Below, in pieces: positions 29,001 through 41,000 of a DNA stretch of 64,000 nucleotides (positions are counted from its first letter, which is position 1; each line of letters starts with the position of its first letter). This DNA comes from Stichopus chloronotus (lineage: Eukaryota; Echinodermata; Holothuroidea; Aspidochirotida; Stichopodidae). A model generated the notes under the pieces. It saw nothing but the letters and a program-made list of their open reading frames with translations. It searched no databases and was not told where the DNA came from. A program made the position numbers and the translations under genes. Location: NCBI GenBank assembly GCA_021234535.1, contig CM037836.1, positions 15,855,111 to 15,919,110 of the forward strand, given 5' to 3'.

Positions 29001-32000
29001 CTATCTTATATACAGTAAAGTGTAATGTGTGTAATTGATGGACCTACAGTCACCTGCATGGAGAAGTTTTGCTTCTATTTAGTGTCTTTTACAAATATCA
29101 AGCTATTTGCAATACCACATATACCCACATGTGCCATGGTTACCTTCATGAACAGTAGATACCTATAAGCTTCATGGTTACCCACAAGGGGTAGTAGGTG
29201 GAACCAATATGAACTTGAGTTACCTACACTATGTCAAAGTTACCTATGAGCTACTTTTGCTCTGCTGCACCTACTTCCAAATGACCTGAATTAGCTCACC
29301 ATTTCCTGGTGTGTGGGTGTGCAACTAGTTTTTGTCCTAGCTACTGTACTTTAGCAAGACTAACAAATGAAAGTTGTGAGTCTTGTTCGCTGGTGTATCT
29401 CGAGCCTCGTTTATTGGCGTATCCCCAATTCCCATGTTTTGGTGTATCATTAAGTCCCATATATTGATATATCCTTAGGTCTGATATACTGGTGCATAAG
29501 TTTCACATATTAGTGTATCCATAAGTCTCATATATTGGTCAGGGTCCCTGCTGTCATGGAAAATCTGGAAAAGTCATAAAATTTGGAAGATTATTTTAAT
29601 GCCTGAGAAAGTCTTTAGATACAGGTTAATTCTGCAGAGTCATGGAAAAGTCATGGAAATGTTCACAAAGTGACGTTGTTCCGTTCTCACTTGTAATATC
29701 AAGTTGTATTCTCATTCATATTATCAAAATTTATGAAAATTCTCTTCATCTTAAATTTTATGTAAGATGTCGAGATAGTCATGAAAATTCTTTATTTGGT
29801 GCGGTGAAAGTCAGGAAAGAGTCCTGAAAACTGATTCCCCTTAAAGAACAGGATCCCTGCTTGGTGTATTTGTAAGTTTCATATATTGGTATATTTCAGT
29901 GTCACATATTGGTTTCTACCTAAGTCTAAAGTATCGTTGTATTCTTGAGTCTCATATATTGGTGCATTTACAAGTCTCTTATGTCGGTGTATCCGTAAGT
30001 CACATATGTTGGTCTACCCGTAAGCGTCCAGTTAAGATGCATCCACATTCTCCATCACAGAGACAAGATTGCCGAGCTCAGAGAGGAGCTTGCAGCAAGA
30101 GACAACATGCAAGCAGAGACAGACGGTAGCGGCGTGGTGACGTGGTCTGCCAGGAACACGCCTGCCTTATGTGAGCGGTGTGCATCCTACCAGGAGCAGG
30201 TCAATAACCTGAAGCAGATGAACAAACTCTTGACAGAGAAACTCCAAAAGGTACATCGGTGAACTATCATTGGTCGATGAGTTACTGCATCTACGGTTTT
30301 ATGGATTTAAACATGAGAGACTTCTTGCACTGACCAATATGAGTATTTTGTAAAGTTGTGAATACTTTCCTCTTTTCTTGCTGAAAGCCACATCTCAATA
30401 GCATGATTTTCTTTTTGAAAGTTATGGATTTAAAACTGGTACAGGCAAACTAATTGAGTATCTTTGCATTCCTTCATAACCTTGACACCCGTAAGTGAAA
30501 CGTTAACACATGTAAAGTATTGTTACCTATGCTAGGACAAAATTTAAGGTCAATCTACGTTTGTGCCCAAATAAATTCTTCAGTAGTGTCAAGGTCGAAA
30601 AGACACACCAATGTAGAAGAACAACCAAGATTCTCCAAGCAACCTGCCTGTCTTGCATAACATTTGCGATGGTTGTTGATGAGAGGAATCATACATAAAA
30701 AAGAAAAACCCTTTGAATTATGAGCTAGGTATTGGTGTGGAAAGTGTCACATTTTCTTTTGATTAAATCCTTCGAAAAACTTTTCGTATGTACGAAAATC
30801 TTTTTGAAGGTTCGAAAACTTTTCGTATGTTCGAAAAACCTTTTGTACGTATGAAAATCTTTTCAAACGTTCCAAAAAACTTTTTGTACGTTTTCGTATG
30901 TTTCCGTTTGTACTTTTTGTACGAAAAGTGTTTGAAACATTCACAAAGATTTTCGTACGTACAAAAAGTTCTTTGGTCATTTACGAAGATTTTCGAACAT
31001 ACAAAAAGTTTTTTGGAAGGTTCAAAAAGATTTTCGTACGTTCGAAAAGTTTTTTGGAACATTGGAAAAGATTTTCGGAAGTACGAAAAGTTGAAACATG
31101 AAAATAATTTCTGTGAGCAAATGGAAGTGCAGTACTTTGAAATGTGCAGTTATTTATCTTTTTTCTTTCTTTTTTTTTGCAGCTTGAAACTTTGAATCAA
31201 GCAAGTTCCGACTCACAGGTTGTCACAAGTGTAGCCGAGGAAAAACTGAAAGAGTTAACAGGCAGCCATAAATCTCTAGAAAACCTAAACAACATGCTGA
31301 ACCAAAAGATCAACCAGCTGGAGAAGGAAAAAGCAGAGATGTTGATAAACCATTCCAGGGGAGAAGTCATCACCAAAGCAGAATTTGACCAGTAAGGAGT
31401 ATGGATAGCAAGTATTATCGTGACTTTAGAACAAGAACGTATGGATACCAGAAAATGACTTTTTTGCTGTAATATTTGACTTGATTTGTTATAGGCCCAG
31501 TGTGGAAGTAAAGTTGAGAACAAACATGAATGGAGACTGGTGTCCCATGTGCGCTCTGACTTACCAGTACCTTCTTTAAGATGTGTGCTTAATTGGCTGG
31601 AATTTTCTCACAGCCATAATTTGTGTCATAACTATGGTGAGACCCGATAGAGCTGTCATAAGCAACTGGCCGATGATTTGTTTCACAATGAACCCTGAAA
31701 CAAGATTTTTGGGGGGAGGAAGAAAGAAAAAGGTGGGGTTAGACAAATGCCATGAAAATTTTGTGACTTGAGATTCTGGACGCGAGAAATAGTTTGGTCG
31801 TGCTCTTGTTAAGTCATGAACGTTGAAAATGTCTCCGTAATTATTTACTAATGAATATGTATCAGGTGGTAATGAAACAATGAAAGTATTGGCCTTGTAT
31901 CTCTCTGTCATTGATTCAGCAACTTATATTATCTCTTGATCCTCTGAGTATATTCCATGACCTTTTTTGAGATTTTAACAGTGACTTAAAATTTAACCAT

Positions 32001-35000
32001 TCTTGCAGACTGCAAAGTGAGAAATACAAGGTGGAGATCAGTTACGAGGGCTTAAAGCAACAGTATGCAGAGCTGCAGAACACACACCGGCAGCTTCTGT
32101 CAGACCAGCTGTTACCGTCTCTTGGTATGACTAGCTCCTCGCCTGTCAAAAAGGGTAAGCTACCACAGTCTTGATGGAAGGCAACTTCCAATGGAGCTTA
32201 TGTTGGGAGTCAGTAATGGTATTACCTGTTAAGGTCACAGCTTTGTGAAGTGAATGGTGCAACCAATAAACATATTGAAGGCAAATATCGTAGCACCAGT
32301 CACTTGAACCAAATGCCATAGCCAACCCCGTAGTTGGTCATCTAGTGTGACCAATAAACATATCAGAAGCAAATATCATAGCCAGTCACGTGAACCGAAT
32401 GCCATAGCCAACCTCATAGTGGGTTAACTAGTGCAACCAATTTATTGAAACCAAATGGCATATAATTAACATTATATTGAACCAATACAGTAACATTGTT
32501 ACATGTAATGAAATTAACTGCCACAGTCAGTGCTATAATTGAGCCAAGTGGCACAGCCAACAACATCATCAAAGAAACAGTCACAAGACTTACATTGGAC
32601 AAACTTAATACATTGTACAACCTGAGAAAGTTTCTATAGTTCACGATGATTGAGGCAAAGGTTCCAGTTCGTTTCACTACGTGATGTCTCAGGATATCGT
32701 TTTGAGGTAATTTCACCATTTTTTTAAAAAGTAAGAAGATTAATTTAACTTATTGATGCTGTTTGCTCTGCAGATCAACTGGAAGACCTGAGGAAATTCA
32801 GACAGGAGAACGAGATCCTGCAGAGGCAGATTGAACTGCTTGCGAAGTCAATGCGTCCTCTCCGATAACGGCAAAAAAAGAGCGGAGGATAGGATAAGTA
32901 AGTCGGATGTAGAAGGAAAACTTGAATAAGGAGGATGGTGAATGGGATATGTAGATTATCTGTTCTTATTGTCAGAAACTACGTAAACTGAAGTCGAACT
33001 GCGATGGTGTAGTTTTGCTTGGGTAAGATGGAAGTGTTAATTTAGATGTTACAGTTTCTTCATATTCATGTTAATTTAAACTTGTTCCCATTTTTGTCCT
33101 ACACTTGTCTTGTATTTAAGTTGTTATCCTTCCATTGCTTTCATATACAGGAGACTTGGAACGGGAATTAGTCGAACTTCAGAAGCAGCTAACAATAGAA
33201 AGGTACATCTCTCATTAAAGAGTTTTACTTTGTAGCTTTGGTATTAAGGAGCATCAACTGTGGCTTCTTTAAAAACCAAGCTTATATCCAACAATGGTGT
33301 ATTCCCCCTCCCCCTCCTACCCACTTATTGCCATCTTTCTTTCCCTGTTATGTGTGCTAGGGATATCTTTGCTGGGTTTTCTTTCGTGGTACATGATCTA
33401 TTATGTGTTCAGTCACCTGTTTTGATTTACTTTCATACAGTTACGAGGAGTAAAGAGCAAAGAGTTAATGCAGTCTGCTGCTTCAAAGGTATCACATATC
33501 ATATGTGTGTTGATACATTGAGATTTACTATCATGTTTCACCTTGAACACACAAATGATGATTTTACATTCAAGATCAGGTGATGTTCTCTCAATATTGT
33601 GAACAAGCCACCTTTTATCCTCCTGCTTCTATCATCTGCAGAGAGAAAAACATCACCATCCCAGAGATGGAAGTGTCCCTCAAGAGGCAGATTGAGGACA
33701 GAGACCAGATCATTAAACAGTTACAGACAGATGTAGCCACCAAGAATGTTTCCTTGGAGAACTGCAAGAGAGACTGCGATAACCGCATCACGGAGAAGAG
33801 GAGGGAGATGGAGAGGTTACTCCAGGAGAAAGAGGAATGGAACACTATGAGAAGGAAGTTAGAGCAAGATAAAGTAGCCCTGGAGATAAAGGTAATGACA
33901 AAGGGAAGCAGTAAAATATAGGGAAAGGTAATCACAAAACCGCAGTTGCGGACTGGAGATAAAGTTAAGAACAAAAGGAAGCTATAAAATATAGGCTATT
34001 GTAATTACAAAACTGCAGTAGTGGCCTGGAGGTAGGGGTGTTGACAAAAGAAAGCAGTAAAATGTAGGTATAGGTAAGCACAAAAAGGTAATAGTGGGCT
34101 AGAGATAAAAGGAATTTCAATAGGAATAGTGGCACAGAGAACAAGATAATCACAATAGAAAATAGTTACATAACTGGTAAGTTAATAACAAAAGGAATTG
34201 GTAAACTGGAGATTATCGTAGTGACAAAATGGAAAGTGGACTGGAGATAAAACTGATAACAAAAGTGGATAGTATGCCAAAGGTAAATCCAATAATGAAA
34301 GAAAGTGACGGCGAGGAGAAGAAAAGGCTATAAGAAAAGAAAATAGTTGCCATGAGATGATGGTTGTAAAAAAAATTTAATAGTGGGTTGGAGATAAGGC
34401 TTATATCAAATGGTATTAGTGACATTGATGTAAAGCTATTAACCAAAGGAAATGGTGACTTGGAAATAATGGTAACAACAAAGGAATAATGCAAAGTATT
34501 CATAGATGATTTCAAAGTAATTGATCAAAAATCGTTGTAGTGTAGACAATGGTTGCACACCAGACAAAAGGGGGCACCAAAATGAAGAAGGCTTCAAAAC
34601 TACAGCAATTTCCTAGAGATAAATGTAATGCCAAATATTAAGGTTTTCAAGTTCAACTGGACTTCTTCTAGTCTGCTTTTATACATCTGGTCTAAAGCTT
34701 AGTAGATTAACCCAAGGTGTGAAGAACCCCACTTGTGTTAAACCCATCAGCCCCTGTTGGACAAAACTGGAATCGTATATATACCAATTCACTGTAGACT
34801 GGACTCGACTTTTGTATTACACTGTAGCATTAAATCTTCTAATACAGTAAGTAGCTCATACTGTTCAGTGAACTGAAAAACAAATTTGCTCTTGACTAAT
34901 CATCAGTTTTGAAGATGTGTAGAAGAACTTACCTGACAAGTGATTGTGTGTTATTACCTGTAAGTGCAGTTTCTCTTGTGTTTTGCACTTAACATTGCTG

Positions 35001-38000
35001 TTAACATGATAAATGCACTGTTTGCTTTCTAGGGTTCTTATTTCCTCCATATCTTTGGTCTACTTTTCTTTGGTTTGAATAGCTGTCACAAGTAAATCGA
35101 GCACTCTCTCTTTTCAGTAGGTTCATGAGCTGCAACTTCTCTTGGACCAGCTTAAAGGTGAGAAGCCTCGCCTCTTACAGTCCAGGGACAGCCACATTAC
35201 ACAGCTTGAAGATGAGGCTCATCAGGCCCACAAAACTATCAAGAAATTGGAGATAGACATAAAAGCACTACAGGTAAAGTATAAACCCTGGATCTGTATT
35301 TGAAATTACAAAACTGCATGACAAGGTCACTATATGAAACAAGGATTTAAAATCATGGACAAATGTCCTCTGAAAAGTGACATGTTTGGTAATTGTGCTT
35401 GCATAATATCAGATTTGACTTACCTTGATAGAATTTTCAAATCAACATTTTGTCAGTAATTGTGTTCGGACTGTCTTTGCAAAGACTGGAGCCAGTTAAA
35501 AGTGTAGATCTGTACTGCCATTTCCATTGCCCCTGTTTTAGTTACTGACCGCTGATCGTGTGTGTGTGGTTTTTTTTTATAATGGAATTTATGTCAACAG
35601 ACTTTAATGGTTGCATTACATAGTCATGTATACCACAAACAGAATATTAAGCTAATGGATCACAGAAACCACTTGTCACATGTCATACCCTGGAGAGGCA
35701 CTGTAATTCCCATAAAATAATAAGTAAAGTAATTACTGCAGAGGTACACTCTGGTTACTTAGTGACATCCATTTTGTGTTTGTACTCTGCCTGTACTTTT
35801 CTTTCCACTATAAAAATGCATTTTTCACTCCTGTGCCATCAGATGAATGTTTATGACCAACCATTTGATGTAGCTATTGAGCACTGGAATATTCACGATT
35901 GCTATGCAGAATCACACCATGCATTTTCTTCGATTCAGGATCAACTGAGCCAGAAGGATCAAGAACTGTTGACGATGAGGTTGAGGCAGAACTCTGATCT
36001 GGATAGCCTACAAGAGGAGAATTCCCGCCAGGCCAAGGAGATCCATCTGAACACCCTGAGGAAAGAGAACGAGATTTCTGAGATGAGGCAGGAGATACAG
36101 AGAAAGAACGACGAAGTGAGAGACCTACTCCAAGAGAAGACAAAGAAGGAGATTGAACTAGAACAGGTGAGGATGGATTCAAAAGGTCTTTGAATGATGC
36201 TTTTGTAGGCAGAGAGGTGGCCACTTTTGTGGTAGTAGCTAAACCACATCACTATGATTCACTAAAGAAAGAAGAGGTATTCTCAGAGTCAGATGGTTAC
36301 CATCTAAGCTGATGAAGTTGCTCAAATGTTGCTTGGATTCACCAAAAGAATGTTAGAAGTTTCTTATTTGACAGTCATAATGACATGTGACACTTCTTTG
36401 AATTTGTAAGGTACGGAGCGAGGCTTCCAGGACAGTGGAACATCTCACCAGCATCGTGGAGAAACAGGAGAATGAGATCTCAGTCCTCAGGGAGGAGGTC
36501 ACCGGAAAGGAAGGACAGCTGAAAGGAATCAAAGATGCCCAGACCACAGATGTGGAGAGTCTGAAGGAGATGCTGGAAGAAGCCAACAGAGAGATCGCTA
36601 AGAGGCGTGAGACGAGAGACAGCGGCTTACGCGACATGGAAGAGCTGATGAGGAAGCAAGAGGAGGAGTACAAAAAGATCATAGCAAAGAAAGAGCAACT
36701 GATATCAGCTCTGACAGATGAGATGGAAGCTGAAAAGAGCAACAAACCAGGAATGAAGGTGAGTGGTGAGAAATCATTCAGAGGCAGGAATATCAGTGAG
36801 TGCTGAATCAATAATTACATTAAGAGTACTTATCTCAGCCTTCGTATATACCTTCCCCATACCCTCACCCCCTTTATGACTGATGATATGAAGAAGAAAA
36901 CGTGCAAATCAGATGTTAATGTAAGCAGTGAGAAATTCGTTAGAGATAGGAATTAACTGACCGATGAAAGAAAAATTACTCATCTCTAAATAGCCCCAAC
37001 CTCCTCCTCCCCCTCCCCTATTCTCGCGACTCAATACCTTAGCTCATAAAACAAACAAAAAAAATGCAAAATCAACAGGATTGTGAGCTGAAGAGAAGTG
37101 GTTAAGATTCAGGAATGTAACAGATGATGGAATTAAAAAGATCAATATGAGTACAAAAGGTAACACTGCCCTGTACATATGATCCTCATGCACCCTCCCA
37201 TCACCACCACCATTGACGAATCAGATGGAGTTACAATGTTTACACAAGATTCACAATCTTTTGTCACTTTACTGAGTGTTGAAGGGGTACTGACATCAGG
37301 CATTGGCACCACCAGAAACTGTGATATATGAAAGCCTGGGAGGGGGTTGGGGGCTGAGGATTAGCGTGCCCTCCTTTCCATACGTTTTATCTTAACTCTT
37401 TCACTTAACCCCTTCATTCTTTCCAACAGCAATCAATGGATGAAGTAGAGCAAGAGCTGTTTGAGGTCCGATCAGAATTACAGAGGGTCAACGGAACGAT
37501 CCGTCTGAGAGAATCCCAGCTGAGTGAACAGGAGAGAGCCCTAAATGAAGCAGAAGAATCGGTAAGATGTCTGGAAGGAAGGATCAGAACAGATACTGTA
37601 ATACAACTTAACTGGAGAGAATGCTTCTCTGTCATTTACACAAAATAGGTGGTCAAAACATAAGTCTTACTCGTGATCTTTCGAACAGCATGTTTATTAT
37701 TTACTATGGGAACGTTTTTTACCAAAAACTTGCTGTTGAGAAGTCAGTCTCTCTCCATGACCTTTTATTTACTTCATCTTACAGCTCATGATGAGGAATC
37801 CAGCCACAGAAAAGTATGCTAAAATCTTTTCGGAAAAAAAAGCATACCAGTCTCCGTAACAGAAACTTGCCACTGAAGAAAATTTATATTTCATAAAAAA
37901 TCAGGAATATTTCTTTCTCTTTATTGGTGAAAACCTCAATGGCATGTTTCTGCTGATGGTTAAGGGGTTTTTAAGGAATATCTATTTCAAAATGGCACAT

Positions 38001-41000
38001 CACACAATGGGAAATTTGTGATGTTTTTCTTTGCAATCTTGACTGTTTACAAAGTTCACATTACCATCACTTAATAGATAATTTCATAAAATATTAAAGT
38101 GAATCCACAATATACCCAATCTAAATTTCCCACTGGTCTCAAATTGTCAATGATAAATAAATGCTTCAATTTCAAGAGCAACAAATTACTTCCTGCAATA
38201 ATTTGCTGTGGTTACCATGGCATTTTGGTATTCCATGAGACAATTGGAAATATATCTTGATCAGAGGAAATATGTCTTTCTTCAAACAGCACTGTCTTGG
38301 ATTAGGAACAAGATATTGGGCATGGGGTTTGAAATGCCTGCAGTGAAAAATTATCCTCTTTCACTGAAGACCCCCTTCACTCCTCAGTGGAATCATAAAG
38401 ATTTGCAGCTGGTATAAACACTGTGAAGGAATGCCACATTGTCAAGTGGTATCTGAGTGAGATTTGCTCCAGCTGTGCATACCAACTTTCCCATACAATT
38501 GTGGTATTTCATGAGTATGTAAAGTCGGTTGGGCTTCAAGGGTCTGATGTGCAATTGCTCTTTTTTTTTGTGGTAAAACTATGATCTTCAGCATTGGTAT
38601 TGTGATGGTGAGGGCCTCCTGTCTCCCTTCTATATTGTTGTTTGATAAGATCCTGGTTTCTCATGTCTGGGGTCAAGTTCCCATTCTCACTTACTTTGAC
38701 AGCAAAGTAAGTTGACGTGGCATGTTCCCTGACAATGTTTTGTTTTCTCGACTGACAGAAGAAAGGTAAACTCTTAGTAAGGTAATGCTGTGGCAATGGC
38801 AACAATTTAGTATTTGACCAATGATTTTCTGTATTTGCAGAATTACAAGCTACAAAAAGAAGTCAAGCTCTTGACAAAAGACAAAGAGGCAGAAATACAA
38901 GAAAGGTAAGTTATAATTTATGTGTCCTTAGCTTATTGTGTTGTTTTCTTAACAGTCACTTTGTATCACTTGAAGGTGAATGGTTCTCAATACGGGTACT
39001 AGCTGTGGGAATGGGAGGAGAGGGACATTAATGTTTTATATTTCATTGGTAATGGTTTTACTGTTGGTGCTGTTTAATATTTCTATGTCACATATTTGTA
39101 ATTCTTATCCAGTTTGTTCTATGTAACATCCAGTCAGTGTACTTAAACTCAGGGCTGGATTAACCAATAACCTAATTAACGTATAAGTATGCTGTCCCCC
39201 AACCAGGGGTGCCCCAGTTGAACTTTCTTCTTAAAATGATATCAATTCCATTATTATGTGATCCCTTATCGTGGATAGGTCGAGTGCCCGCCACCACCTC
39301 AATCTGCCCCCCAGGTACCCAAACTAGCAGCTATTCACCAGCGTGGTCATTAGTGTGCTTTGTTCCAAACGACATTCATTGCAGTAGGTACACTGGAAGC
39401 TATCAACCTGTACTGTTCACAATGTGGCAAACTTGCCGTACTGTGTATGTAAATGGTGTGGGGTGTACATGGTCACTATGAGCTATCAGCCTGTGCAGTG
39501 TAGGTACCCGACAATCATGTCTACCTGTACAGTCAATATATTCTTTTCATTTCATACTTCATGTAACTCTGCTTTCTTTTTTTAATCTGTTTGTAGAAAT
39601 CAGGTCATTAGCAGAATTGCAACAAAAGTTAGACCAACAGCTCAATGAGAACAGCATCCTGCAAGAAGTCAACAAAAGCTTTGAAGACAGGGTATGTAAC
39701 AGTATAATTATATACTCTTTAGGGATATCGTTTTGTGAATTAAAAAAAAAACATGATTCTAAAGAGGACTTGCAAACTGCTCTCCTGTGATGACAGACCC
39801 GTAGCCAGGGGGGGGTCGGAACGTTCGAACGACCCACCCCAACCTGATGGAGGTCCATTTTTCCAGCCCTGTGTTTGAAGGGTTAGCTATGAAATATTCT
39901 TTATCTTGACAGTATTGAGGCCGAATTTCCGTTCACTTTTAGCAGGAAGATGAAACCTTTCCACTTATGTCATAAAATGTATGCAGGCCCAAACTGACCA
40001 CAATATCTCATCACCGCATACATACACTATGTGGGGTGATGAGGATAATCAGCTCAAAAACGCACATGAATGGTTATGTCATTGTGGCCGTGGATATAAT
40101 ACAGTATAAAGCCCGGGACACACTGACACTGACGACGACCACCCACCACGTCTGCTGTGGTTGCGGCGGTGTGACCAGTTCCACAACTACAGTTCAGTTG
40201 TGTCGTAAGCCGTCGCCGATTTAATATGTTCAATTGTAGTCGGGTGCAGTCAGTGCATTGTAAGCCCTGTTCAAACCACCATGACTACCAAAGAGTGTCT
40301 ACTCAGGCACATAGCCAAGGAGGGGGGGGGGGGTGAAAGAGGTGACCCCCTTGGCCATATTGTGGTATTTATTGTCATGGCCAGGGAAAAGATGGCGAAT
40401 AGGGTGACCCTGCTTGATCTCATTTTCGCTTTTTTCCAGCGATATAGCAGAATAGTAATTCCCTCAATTTATGCGGCAGGCATACCAAGGCAGGGTGGAA
40501 TGCAAGATTGGGATGATGGATGTATGCATGTGAAACACCCAGGAAGAGCCATTTTCTACTTTCTGAGTGGTTTGTAGAGCCAAACGTTTCTTTGAATGCT
40601 CATCTCAGCATTGCATCATTTTTCACAAACTAATTGTTTTCTCAGTAATTCAGAAATTATAGACATGAGATCTATATTTCAAGGCTGGGTTCATGCAACT
40701 GAAAGGACTTGGGAAGGGCGATTTCCGGCCATCTGGGGGTTTGTAAAACTCAGAATTTTCTTTTACGCTCCGCGCCGACTGATTGTGGCACTCCACTCAG
40801 ATATTCTTCAGGAGTTCGCACGCCCCTGCCATATTCCTGGCTACACTCCTGTGTCTACTATTTATGTAAATTTTCTACGACAGAAGGTCTTTTGAAGTCC
40901 TTTTTAAATTCTCCAGATTGCGGTAAATCTGCAGATTTCAAAATTGTCCTTGGAAAATTCCCTCGGACCCCTAGCAACTGCATGCTTACGGCACACACCA

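Noticed and set aside
33615..33974. 119-codon - strand open frame with hydrophobic runs
   Set aside because: Antisense shadow of exon 21; its apparent membrane character comes from reversed Glu/Lys codons.
36353..36811. 152-codon open frame on the - strand
   Set aside because: It is the exact antisense of coil exon 24; long open antisense frames are expected opposite Glu/Lys/Gln-rich codons.
37785..37830. Possible extra exon after TTACAG
   Set aside because: No usable donor in frame, and exons 25 and 26 already join in phase.
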